Shown here piece by piece: positions 1 through 6,684 of a stretch of DNA of 10,678 nucleotides. The translations under genes were made by a program, and so were the position numbers. The notes below the pieces were generated by a model that was not told the origin of the DNA, ran no database searches, and worked only from the letters and a program-made list of their open reading frames with translations. Source of the DNA: Psychroflexus sp. (GTDB lineage Bacteria; Bacteroidota; Bacteroidia; Flavobacteriales; Flavobacteriaceae). Location: assembly GCA_003565575.1 (NCBI GenBank), contig PXBV01000253.1, forward strand, positions 1-10,678, written 5' to 3'. Every line of letters starts with the position of its first letter. The first letter of the stretch is position 1.

Positions 1-6
1 ATATAT

Positions 7-37
7 AAAAAGCCTCGCAACTATTGCGAGGCTTTTT
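7..37 (-). terminator. Rho-independent terminator of the S10 peptidase gene, possibly bidirectional
   Basis: A perfect inverted repeat pairs 7-20 with 24-37 around a 3-base loop (CTA). The GC core is GCCTCGC / GCGAGGC. A-runs on the left arm and T-runs on the right give a U-tract for transcripts from either side. It lies 23 bases past the stop codon of the peptidase gene, so it should end that minus-strand transcript. Because it is symmetrical it could also stop a plus-strand gene coming from outside the window. Confidence 0.9.
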
Positions 38-59
38 CTTTGAGTTAAATAATAACTAA

Positions 60-1547
60 TTAGTATTTTATAGGTTCATTATCTTTTGGTAAGCTAAGCT
101 TAATAAACTCTCTAATGTCATCATTTGCATTCTTCAAATCTTCTTTTCTAAGATACATCATATGTCCACTTTCATAAGTTTTAAAGTGAAGTCTGTCTTT
201 CATTTTCCCACTTTGGTCTAGATGACGCATCGTATATTTTGCATTAAAATAGGTAGTTGCTCCATCAAATAATCCAGCTTGTATCATAACATGCATGCTT
301 GGGTTTTGTGCCATAGCTTGTCTTAACTGTTTGCCTGTATTGTCTCCAGACCTATCCCATGGATATACACTGCCAAACATATTGTATTTTAAATCTGTTT
401 TAAAATTGAGCTCATTTTTGAGGTAGTGATTGATGGCTGGAGTGAACGATTGAAGCCAAGAAGTAAGTTCGGAATTGTAATCTGGACGAGTACCTGCTTC
501 TTTTGCATCAAGTCCAAGGTATCTAGAATCTAATCGACCAACTGTAAAGCCATCATCAATTTTTAAAGTTTTCCAAAATGTATTGAATGGAACCTCTAAG
601 TTATTTTGAAGAAAAACTTTTTCATCTATACTAGAATAGTATGACATTTTTTCAACAATGGATTTCTTTTTGTTTTCATCAAGAAAACCACCCATGCTTA
701 AGGCAGGAATTAATTTTTGAATTGTAAAATCCTCTACTTCGTCTAGCATCTCTAAAATCGGCTTGTTTTGGAGTTCTGGGGCTAATTTACCGTGATACCA
801 AGCTGCTGCAGCAAAATAAGGTAGCCTATTAGCTACTTCAACAGGTCCTTCTCTTTCAATACCAAGTTCAGTAGGTGATACTAAAATCACACCATTTATG
901 TACATCCAGTGAGAATTCTGTAATCGATCAGCTAGACCAGAAACCCGAGTTGTTCCATAGCTTTCTCCAATCAAATACTTTGGAGCCAGCCATTTGTCTT
1001 TTCGTGTTACAAACGTATTGATCCAGCTGGCTAGATAGTCAACATCTGCATTCACGCCAAAAAAGGTTTTTTTATCAAAACCTCCTTTTTCGTCTAGAAT
1101 AGGTCTTGAGTGGCCTGTATTTACTGGGTTGACGTATACAATGTCTGCTACATCAAGTATGCTGTGTGGGTTTTCTTTGAATCCGTACGGCTGCGTGGGA
1201 AAACCTTCATCACTGATATTGAGTATACGTGGACCCGTATAAGCTAGATGCATCCAAACTGAGGCAGATCCAGGCCCTCCATTAAATGATATCACTAATG
1301 GTCTCACATCTCCGTTTGCATTTCTTTTACTGTTAACTTTGTAATAAGTAAATTGTATCCCTGCTATGGGCTCACCTTGATCATTCCATACCGGCTGCAT
1401 GCCAGTTTCTGCTGAATAGCTAAGTTTTTGGCCATTAACGATTACTTCGTGATTTGTAACCACGGTTTCATCTGGATTAAACTCTACATTTTGACAAAAT
1501 GTTAGTGATGTCGCGAGAAGCGCAACAATTGTTAAAATATTTCTCAT
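60..1547 (-). CDS. Secreted serine carboxypeptidase, peptidase family S10
   Basis: This 495-residue protein matches the S10 serine carboxypeptidase family (alpha/beta hydrolase fold), which removes C-terminal residues from peptides. Residues 1-18 form a signal peptide (hydrophobic core about 4-15, probable cleavage before Gln19), so it should act in the periplasm or outside the cell. The -1 Phe before Cys18 makes a lipoprotein signal unlikely. The oxyanion-hole motif NGGPGS is at 89-94. The nucleophile is Ser196 in GESYG, the acid Asp428 in GLFDGA, and the base His462 in SGHMMY, so the triad is intact and full length. The start is fixed by the signal peptide; the leader is A-rich with no Shine-Dalgarno. 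It stands alone between two terminators, so it is probably monocistronic. A degraded -7 element (TATATTTA, about 1564-1571) lies upstream, without a convincing -33 element. Its natural substrate cannot be told. Confidence 0.92.
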   Translation of the reverse strand: MRNILTIVALLATSLTFCQNVEFNPDETVVTNHEVIVNGQKLSYSAETGMQPVWNDQGEPIAGIQFTYYKVNSKRNANGDVRPLVISFNGGPGSASVWMHLAYTGPRILNISDEGFPTQPYGFKENPHSILDVADIVYVNPVNTGHSRPILDEKGGFDKKTFFGVNADVDYLASWINTFVTRKDKWLAPKYLIGESYGTTRVSGLADRLQNSHWMYINGVILVSPTELGIEREGPVEVANRLPYFAAAAWYHGKLAPELQNKPILEMLDEVEDFTIQKLIPALSMGGFLDENKKKSIVEKMSYYSSIDEKVFLQNNLEVPFNTFWKTLKIDDGFTVGRLDSRYLGLDAKEAGTRPDYNSELTSWLQSFTPAINHYLKNELNFKTDLKYNMFGSVYPWDRSGDNTGKQLRQAMAQNPSMHVMIQAGLFDGATTYFNAKYTMRHLDQSGKMKDRLHFKTYESGHMMYLRKEDLKNANDDIREFIKLSLPKDNEPIKY

Positions 1548-1667
1548 GTGTTTTAAATTTTGTCTAAATATAATAAGTCTAAGTATTTTAATCTAGCTTT
1601 CAGTGCCCTTTTCAACTTCTACTGTCTTATTTGCTTCAGAAATATTAATTTGTAGAAAGAATCAACA

Positions 1668-1703
1668 AAAAAAGCTGCCTTAAGTTAATAAGACAGCTTT
1701 TTT
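1668..1703 (-). terminator. Rho-independent terminator of groES-groEL
   Basis: An inverted repeat pairs 1668-1682 with 1689-1703 around a 6-base loop, with one C/A mismatch (1678 against 1693). The core is AAGCTG / CAGCTT. On the minus strand the right arm ends in a run of seven T. It begins 24 bases after the groEL stop codon, so it ends the chaperonin transcript and separates it from the peptidase gene. Confidence 0.88.
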
Positions 1704-1726
1704 CTAATTTTAGGTAAACCTGATGC

Positions 1727-3358
1727 TTACATCATTCCTGGCATACCGCCTCCCATTGGTGGCATTCCGCCGCCACCATTATCGTCTTCCTTTATGTCCA
1801 CAAGAGCGCATTCTGTAGTGAGAATCATTCCTGCAACTGAAGCTGCATTTTCTAAGGCTACACGAGTTACTTTTTTAGGATCTATGATACCAGCTTTTAG
1901 CATATCTACGTAGGCATTAGTTTTTGCGTCATAGCCAAGCTTGCCTTCTAAGACTTTATTGATGACTACAGAGCCTTCTCCACCAGCATTTTCTACTATT
2001 GTTCTCATAGGAGATTCTATAGCTTTAGCAATGATGTTGATGCCGGTTTGTTCGTCTGCATTTTCAACTTTAAGTCCTTCTAAAGACTTTAAAGTTCTTA
2101 TTAAGGCAACACCACCTCCAGCAACAATGCCCTCTTCTACAGCTGCACGTGTAGCATGCAAGGCATCATCAACACGGTCTTTTTTCTCTTTCATTTCAAC
2201 TTCTGAGGCTGCTCCTACATAAAGTACGCCAACACCACCAGCTAATTTTGCAAGGCGTTCTTGTAATTTTTCTTTATCGTAGTCGCTTGTTGTAGCTTCT
2301 ACTTGAGCTTTAATTTGATTAACGCGGTTAACGATGTTATCTTTTTCTCCAGCACCATTTACAATAGTAGTGTTGTCTTTATCAATGGTTACATTTTCAG
2401 CAGTGCCAAGCATATCTAAAGTAGCATTTTCTAAAGTAAATCCGCGTTCTTCAGAAACTACAGTACCACCTGTAAGAATAGCGATATCTTCCAGCATTGC
2501 TTTTCTTCGGTCTCCAAAACCTGGTGCTTTTACAGCAGCAATTTTTAAAGAACCTCTTAGTTTGTTAACTACCAAAGTAGCAAGTGCTTCTCCTTCAATA
2601 TCTTCAGCAATGATTAAAAGAGGCTTTCCGCTTTGAGCAGCTGGCTCCAAAACTGGAAGCAAATCTTTCATAGAATTGATCTTTTTATCCACAATTAAAA
2701 TATATGGATTTTCTAGATCTGTGGTCATTTTTTCACTATCGGTAACAAAATACGGAGAAAGGTAACCTCTGTCAAACTGCATTCCTTCTACTACGTCTAC
2801 ATAAGTTTCAGTTCCTTTTGCTTCTTCTACGGTGATAACTCCCTCTTTGCCAACTTTGCTAAAAGCCTCAGCAATTAACTCGCCTATTTGGTCATCATTG
2901 TTTGCAGAAATAGAGGCAACTTGTTTTATCTCTTCTGAGGTATCTCCAACAGATTTCGCCTGTTTAGATAATTCAGCTATTACAGCTTCTACAGCTTTAT
3001 CAATTCCTCTTTTGAGGTCTAGTGGGTTAGCACCAGACGCAACATTTTTCAAACCTTCTTTTACTATAGCTTGAGCTAGTACAGTTGCTGTAGTTGTACC
3101 ATCACCGGCTAAATCATTGGTTTTGGAAGCTACTTCTTTCACCATTTGTGCTCCCATATTTTCTAGAGCGTCTTCTAATTCTATTTCTTTAGCTACACTT
3201 ACGCCATCTTTTGTGACCATTGGTGCACCAAAGGATTTGCCAATTACTACATTACGACCTTTAGGTCCTAAAGTTACTTTTACAGCATTAGCAAGGGCGT
3301 CTACTCCTCGTTTAATCCCATTTCTTGCTTCAATATCAAAAATTATATCTTTTGCCAT
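1727..3358 (-). CDS. groEL: Chaperonin GroEL (Hsp60), large subunit
   Basis: At 543 residues this is a full-length group I chaperonin, forming the cytoplasmic double ring of 14 subunits that folds proteins with ATP and GroES. The nucleotide site shows TLGPKGRN (29-36) and GDGTTT (85-90, with Asp86 equivalent to the E. coli magnesium-binding Asp87). Asp398 in the segment DDALHATR matches the E. coli residue needed for ATP hydrolysis. VEEGIVAGGG (408-417) is the family signature. The C-terminus is the flexible GGM-rich tail (about 528-543). It follows groES by 30 bases on the same strand with no terminator between, so the two are cotranscribed. The leader is A-rich without a Shine-Dalgarno. Several antisense open frames inside it are codon-bias shadows. 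Identification is not in doubt. Confidence 0.99.
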   Translation of the reverse strand: MAKDIIFDIEARNGIKRGVDALANAVKVTLGPKGRNVVIGKSFGAPMVTKDGVSVAKEIELEDALENMGAQMVKEVASKTNDLAGDGTTTATVLAQAIVKEGLKNVASGANPLDLKRGIDKAVEAVIAELSKQAKSVGDTSEEIKQVASISANNDDQIGELIAEAFSKVGKEGVITVEEAKGTETYVDVVEGMQFDRGYLSPYFVTDSEKMTTDLENPYILIVDKKINSMKDLLPVLEPAAQSGKPLLIIAEDIEGEALATLVVNKLRGSLKIAAVKAPGFGDRRKAMLEDIAILTGGTVVSEERGFTLENATLDMLGTAENVTIDKDNTTIVNGAGEKDNIVNRVNQIKAQVEATTSDYDKEKLQERLAKLAGGVGVLYVGAASEVEMKEKKDRVDDALHATRAAVEEGIVAGGGVALIRTLKSLEGLKVENADEQTGINIIAKAIESPMRTIVENAGGEGSVVINKVLEGKLGYDAKTNAYVDMLKAGIIDPKKVTRVALENAASVAGMILTTECALVDIKEDDNGGGGMPPMGGGMPGMM

Positions 3359-3388
3359 TTTATGTTATTTTAGTTAATTACTTTGTTT

Positions 3389-3664
3389 TTATACAATTGC
3401 GAGGATATCATCCTCTCTCATAATAAGGTAATCTTGGTCATCATGTTTTAACTCTGTACCAGCAAATTTTCCGTAGAGTACTATATCACCAACTTTCACT
3501 GTCATATCATGATCTTTTTTTCCATTTCCTACAGCTACAACTTTACCACGTTGTGGTTTTTCTTTTGCTGTTTCTGGAATGATAATTCCAGAAGCTGTTT
3601 TAGTTTCTGCGGCTTGAGGCTCTACAAGCACTCTATCTGCCAAAGGTTTAATGTTTACTGCCAT
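3389..3664 (-). CDS. groES: Co-chaperonin GroES (Hsp10)
   Basis: The 91-residue protein forms the seven-membered lid that caps GroEL and closes the folding chamber. The N-terminal IKPLADRVLVEP (5-16) is the classic Cpn10 signature. The mobile loop that binds GroEL is about 17-34 and carries the hydrophobic tripeptide Ile27-Ile28-Ile29 in SGIIIPE. The remainder (GKVVAVG, VGDIVLYGKFAG, the terminal MREDDILAIV) follows the family throughout, and the length is normal for this phylum. It is first in the groES-groEL operon and has its own upstream region of 129 bases, which contains the terminator of the preceding operon. No CIRCE inverted repeat (the HrcA operator) is seen there; instead there is a possible sigma-54-type promoter. 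Confidence 0.99.
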   Translation of the reverse strand: MAVNIKPLADRVLVEPQAAETKTASGIIIPETAKEKPQRGKVVAVGNGKKDHDMTVKVGDIVLYGKFAGTELKHDDQDYLIMREDDILAIV

Positions 3665-3698
3665 TATTAATGTGTTTTATGTTTGTTTTTAAGTCTGC

Positions 3699-3716
3699 GT
3701 TCCAAAAGTGTGCCAA
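3699..3716 (-). promoter_or_regulatory. Possible sigma-54-type promoter of groES-groEL
   Basis: Read on the minus strand the site is TTGGCACACTTTTGGAAC. The first part fits the sigma-54 -24 element (YTGGCAC) fully. At the correct distance the -12 element, expected as TTGCW, reads TGGAA: the G at -13 is kept but the C at -12 is replaced by A. A transcript would begin near 3689, about 25 bases before the groES start, which is a sensible leader. No TAnnTTTG vegetative promoter is visible in this gap, and a sigma-54 activator is encoded about 1.7 kb upstream on the same strand. The -12 mismatch keeps confidence moderate. Confidence 0.4.
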
Positions 3717-3738
3717 TGAGTTTTAACTGCCAATGCGC

Positions 3739-3772
3739 AAAAAAAAATGCCAGCTTGTCATAAGCTGGCATT
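3739..3772 (-). terminator. Rho-independent terminator of the miaB-secG operon
   Basis: A perfect 11-base stem pairs 3746-3756 with 3762-3772 (AATGCCAGCTT / AAGCTGGCATT) around the loop GTCAT. On the minus strand it is followed directly by an unbroken T-run (complement of the A-run 3739-3747). It starts 21 bases after the secG stop codon. It should end the long operon before groES, implying that the chaperonin genes use their own promoter. Confidence 0.9.
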
Positions 3773-3793
3773 GTAATTTGGAGAGCTTCCACT

Positions 3794-4120
3794 CTATTCT
3801 TCATTTATAGGTGGTAAATTATTTTGAGTGTTTTCAATTGGTGCTTCATTACCATCAAGTAGTTTTGAATCTGTTTGACCTTTTTCTCCTAAGATGGTAA
3901 CATTAGATAGTAATATTAGTACTAAAAGCAACGTAGCTAAAGCCCATGTGCTTTTGTCTAAGAAGTCTGAAGTTTGTTTAACGCCACCCACTTGTTGTGA
4001 ACCACCTCCGCCAAACGAAGAAGATAATCCACCACCTTTTGGGTTTTGTACCATGATAACAACAATTAGTAAAAAAGCAACAATTACTATTAGGATTAAA
4101 AATATGGAAAATGTACTCAT
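3794..4120 (-). CDS. secG: Preprotein translocase subunit SecG
   Basis: This 108-residue inner-membrane protein is the small accessory subunit of the SecYEG channel, which exports unfolded proteins across the inner membrane and improves SecA-driven translocation. The sequence shows two membrane helices (about 4-24 and 59-76) joined by the typical glycine-rich loop with the motif QNPKGGGLSSSFGG (25-38). The hydrophilic tail after residue 77 is acidic and low in complexity, as in other Bacteroidota. It is the last gene of the operon, starting 2 bases after the stop of the TPR gene, so translation is probably coupled to it. A strong terminator follows. Family assignment is secure from topology and the loop motif. 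Confidence 0.95.
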   Translation of the reverse strand: MSTFSIFLILIVIVAFLLIVVIMVQNPKGGGLSSSFGGGGSQQVGGVKQTSDFLDKSTWALATLLLVLILLSNVTILGEKGQTDSKLLDGNEAPIENTQNNLPPINEE

Positions 4121-4122
4121 TA

Positions 4123-4890
4123 TTATTTATTTTCTTTTAGTCTTTTTATTTCTTGAATTTGGTCTGCAAAGAAAGTACTTTTTTCGGGATAATTCAAAAT
4201 TAATATCTTAAATGCTTGTATGGCTTTGTCATAGCGTTTTTGTTCTACGTAAACTCTAGCTAGAGTCTCTGTCATAAGTCCAGAAGACGGCTCGTGCTTT
4301 GGTTTTATTTTTTCTGAACTTTCATAAGATTTTGTAGGGATAATTTTTGGATTGTTTTTTATAAACTCGTCTATAACGCGAAACTGAGGGTTGTCTTTTG
4401 AGTTATTTAATGTTTCCTTTTTATCTTTTAAAGGTTCAAGTTGAGTTAATTTCATCCACTCTTTAAAGGATTTTTGCTCCGAGGTATTAAACTCTAATGG
4501 TGTACTTTTTACAAAATTTGTTGGATTTTCTTTTTCAATAAATAGCTCAGGATCGTTAATTCTGTTAACCAATTCTTCATTTATTTCTAGCTCCTCTTGC
4601 TCTTGGTTATGTTTTATGAGCAAATCTATTTTGTTAGCTATTTCAAGTTGCGTAAATTCTTTGGATGTTATGAAATCAAATAAAACTTTCCTGTCTTGTG
4701 TTCTTATAGCTGTTTCTTTAAGACATTTATTGTACTGAAAGCTTCCGTTATGTTTAAGTAGCTTTAGCTTTAAGGCATAAGCAGGTTGAAAATATGGATA
4801 TTCATAAATCACCTCTTGGATTTGCTTTAGAGAATTAAAGTTAAATTCAATAGGGTCTTTAATTAGGTTAAGTAATTCTTCTTTTTTCAT
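4123..4890 (-). CDS. TPR-repeat protein of unknown function between lptE and secG
   Basis: I do not recognise a named function for this 255-residue protein. There is no signal peptide and no membrane segment, so it should be cytoplasmic. The N-terminal third is helical (YPYFQPAYALKLKLLKHNG, about 30-48, looks like one degenerate helical repeat). The middle (about 95-200) is charged, Lys/Glu/Asn-rich and probably flexible. The C-terminal 53 residues contain a clear TPR unit: LARVYVEQKRYDKAIQAFKI, then LNYPEKSTFFADQI and a final basic helix. TPR units bind other proteins, so an adaptor role is likely. Its ATG overlaps the lptE stop codon by one base (TAATG), and secG follows after 2 bases. Linkage to LPS transport and Sec genes hints at an envelope role, which is inference. 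From memory, similar proteins sit at this place in other flavobacteria. Confidence 0.85.
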   Translation of the reverse strand: MKKEELLNLIKDPIEFNFNSLKQIQEVIYEYPYFQPAYALKLKLLKHNGSFQYNKCLKETAIRTQDRKVLFDFITSKEFTQLEIANKIDLLIKHNQEQEELEINEELVNRINDPELFIEKENPTNFVKSTPLEFNTSEQKSFKEWMKLTQLEPLKDKKETLNNSKDNPQFRVIDEFIKNNPKIIPTKSYESSEKIKPKHEPSSGLMTETLARVYVEQKRYDKAIQAFKILILNYPEKSTFFADQIQEIKRLKENK

Positions 4891-5390
4891 TACCAGTTGG
4901 TTAAAGATGCATTAAATACATCTTGGGTGATTCTTAAGAAGACTTCTTCTATAGCTTCATCTTTTTGAGCACCCGTTAATTGTGCATTACCAGGAAAATC
5001 AAAATAAAATGAGAAGTTTTGTTCAAAATCCTTTTCAGGCTCTAATGTGTTAAAAAACCTTACATTTACTGCTATGGTGAGTCTATTTTCTGCAGCTCTA
5101 CTGTCTGATGTAGCTGTCATGGGAGCCACATAATACCTTGTGATTTCACCTTCATACACCAAATCTCCATTGTTGTTTACAAGGCTGAGTTTAGTTTGGT
5201 TTTGAATCAAGTCTTGAAGTGCTAAGGTAAAATCCCTATCTATCCCAGGCTCTATAAGTTGAGCTGTATTTTGGAAAAAATTGACTTGAAATGTTTCTGC
5301 ATTACCAGTATCTGCACCCGTGAAGGAGTAGTATTTACATGAGCTGAGACTAAAACTAATGATTAAGCAAAGGGCTAATTTAAATTTCAT
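4890..5390 (-). CDS. lptE: LptE-family outer-membrane lipoprotein (LPS transport)
   Basis: LptE plugs the LptD barrel in the outer membrane and helps insert lipopolysaccharide into the outer leaflet. This 166-residue protein begins with a lipoprotein signal peptide: Lys2/Lys4, a hydrophobic core 5-16, and the lipobox LSSC with Cys18 as the lipidated residue. After it come the motifs seen in LptE of Bacteroidota: YYSFTGAD near the mature N-terminus, a helix ending in LQDLIQNQTKLSLV, then GEITRYYVAPM and the strand NRLTIAVNVRFFNT. A last helix (EAIEEVFLRITQDVFNASLTNW, read in two pieces) ends the protein, as in the family. Length is normal. It overlaps the activator gene upstream by one base and the TPR gene downstream by one base (TAATG at both ends), which suggests translational coupling. 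The assignment rests on remembered family pattern rather than catalytic residues. Confidence 0.85.
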   Translation of the reverse strand: MKFKLALCLIISFSLSSCKYYSFTGADTGNAETFQVNFFQNTAQLIEPGIDRDFTLALQDLIQNQTKLSLVNNNGDLVYEGEITRYYVAPMTATSDSRAAENRLTIAVNVRFFNTLEPEKDFEQNFSFYFDFPGNAQLTGAQKDEAIEEVFLRITQDVFNASLTNW

Positions 5391-6670
5391 TACAAATCGT
5401 ATTGTTTAATTTTTCTATATAAAGTGCGTTCGCTTATGCCTAGTTCGTCTGCTGCTGGTTTTCGCTTACCTTGATGTCTTTCTAAGGATTTTTTGATAAG
5501 CTCTACTTCTTTATCCTGCAAAGAAAGCGTTTCTTCCTCCTCAATGTCTTCAGCATAATCATAAGAATCTTCAATTCTTGAGTCAAGATTATTGTCAGCT
5601 CGTGTTTTTTGGCTAGGGAGTTGAAGTATTTCTAATTGTTCTTGGTGAGATTCTTCAGCAAATTCTTTTTCTGATGCGGTTTCACCATATACTTTTTTGA
5701 TAAGGTTCATGTTTTCTTCCTTAAACGATTCATCATTCCCACTTTCCATGAGCTCCATGGTCAATTTTTTAAGGTCATTTAAGTCGTTTTTCATATCAAA
5801 AAGCACTTTGTAAAGAATCTCTCTTTCGTTGCTAAAATCACCTTTGTTATTTTTTTCTTCTGAAATTACTGAAGGTAAATTAGAACTGTTTTTAGGTAAA
5901 TAGTGCTTTAAGGTGGCTTCATCAACCTCTCTTTCGGTTTCCAAAACTGAAATTTGCTCAGTAATGTTTTTAAGCTGCCTTATGTTTCCTGGCCAGTTGC
6001 AACTTTCTAGTGCTTTTATAGCAGAGTCAGTAAGTCTTATGGTTGGCATTTTATACTTTAGGGCAAAATCCGAAGCAAATTTTCTAAACAATAAATGGAT
6101 GTCAGAGCGTCTTTCTCTTAACGGAGAAAGGTAAATTTCAACAGTGTTGAGTCTATAATATAAGTCTTCTCTGAATTTGTTTTTTTTGATAGCCTCCAGC
6201 ATATTCACATTGGTTGCTGCCACAATTCTTACATTGGATTTTTGAACTTTAGATGAGCCTACTTTTAAAAATTCTCCAGTTTCTAAAACCCTAAGCAATC
6301 TTACCTGAGTAGTTAAAGGAAGTTCTCCTACTTCATCTAAGAAAATAGTGCCACCGTCTGCTTCTTTAAAATAGCCATCTCGAGCTTGATTAGCTCCAGT
6401 AAAAGCTCCTTTTTCATGGCCAAACAGCTCGCTGTCTATAGTTCCTTCTGGTATAGCTCCGCAGTTAACAGCAATGTACTTTGAGTGTTTTCTGTGAGAA
6501 AGTGAGTGTATTATTTTAGGTAAACTTTCTTTACCAACACCGCTTTCTCCCGTAATTAATACCGAAATATCTGTAGGTGCTACACGTATAGATTTTTCTA
6601 TAGCTCGATTAAGACTGGCATCATTTCCTATAATCTCAAATCGCTGTTTAATTGCTTGTGGGGATTCCAT
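5390..6670 (-). CDS. Sigma-54-dependent transcriptional activator without a sensory domain
   Basis: This 426-residue bacterial enhancer-binding protein would use ATP hydrolysis to open promoters held by RNA polymerase with sigma-54 (RpoN). The AAA+ domain fills about 12-260: Walker A GESGVGKE (41-48), the sigma-54 contact loop GAFTGA (88-93), Walker B with Asp112-Glu113 in IFLDEVGE, candidate arginine fingers Arg167 and Arg173 in FREDLYYRLN, and WPGNIRQLKN (226-235). A Fis-type helix-turn-helix lies at about 386-426 (ADELGISERTLYRKIK). No receiver, GAF or PAS domain precedes the AAA+ core, and none can be missing, since the miaB stop is only 14 bases upstream. Instead about 125 residues, partly coiled and very acidic (DIEEEETLSLQDKE), separate AAA+ from HTH. 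Activity may be set by expression or a partner protein. It is second in the miaB-secG operon. Its targets are unknown; groES is a candidate. Confidence 0.93.
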   Translation of the reverse strand: MESPQAIKQRFEIIGNDASLNRAIEKSIRVAPTDISVLITGESGVGKESLPKIIHSLSHRKHSKYIAVNCGAIPEGTIDSELFGHEKGAFTGANQARDGYFKEADGGTIFLDEVGELPLTTQVRLLRVLETGEFLKVGSSKVQKSNVRIVAATNVNMLEAIKKNKFREDLYYRLNTVEIYLSPLRERRSDIHLLFRKFASDFALKYKMPTIRLTDSAIKALESCNWPGNIRQLKNITEQISVLETEREVDEATLKHYLPKNSSNLPSVISEEKNNKGDFSNEREILYKVLFDMKNDLNDLKKLTMELMESGNDESFKEENMNLIKKVYGETASEKEFAEESHQEQLEILQLPSQKTRADNNLDSRIEDSYDYAEDIEEEETLSLQDKEVELIKKSLERHQGKRKPAADELGISERTLYRKIKQYDL

Positions 6671-6684
6671 AGTTTGATTTTAAT

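Noticed and set aside
60..120. S10 protein as a lipoprotein anchored through Cys18
   Set aside because: This would need a lipobox such as LSAC or LTGC; the residue before the cysteine is Phe, and the cysteine lies at the N-terminus encoded near 1494-1547, not at this end of the gene.
1601..1608. GGGCAC on the minus strand upstream of the S10 gene as a sigma-54 -24 element
   Set aside because: The nearest GC lies two bases too close for a -12 element and the first T is missing.
1941..3377. Four plus-strand open frames (from 1941, 2334, 2832 and 3117) opposite groEL
   Set aside because: All lie in one frame antisense to a strongly biased, highly conserved gene; their Ser/Ala/Pro-rich products resemble no protein and have no leader signals.
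3665..3793. CIRCE operator (HrcA site) upstream of groES
   Set aside because: No TTAGCACTC-N9-GAGTGCTAA or partial inverted repeat of this kind is present; the only inverted repeat is the secG terminator hairpin.
3894..4211. Plus-strand open frame opposite secG and the end of the TPR gene
   Set aside because: It is antisense to well-supported genes and has no promoter or family resemblance.
5913..6134. Plus-strand open frame of 73 codons opposite the activator gene
   Set aside because: It is a shadow of the conserved AAA+ coding sequence.
5390..6670. Activator as an N-terminally truncated NtrC-type response regulator (pseudogene)
   Set aside because: The reading frame begins 14 bases after the miaB stop with a sensible start, all AAA+ and HTH motifs are intact, and miaB upstream is complete, so no receiver domain was lost here.
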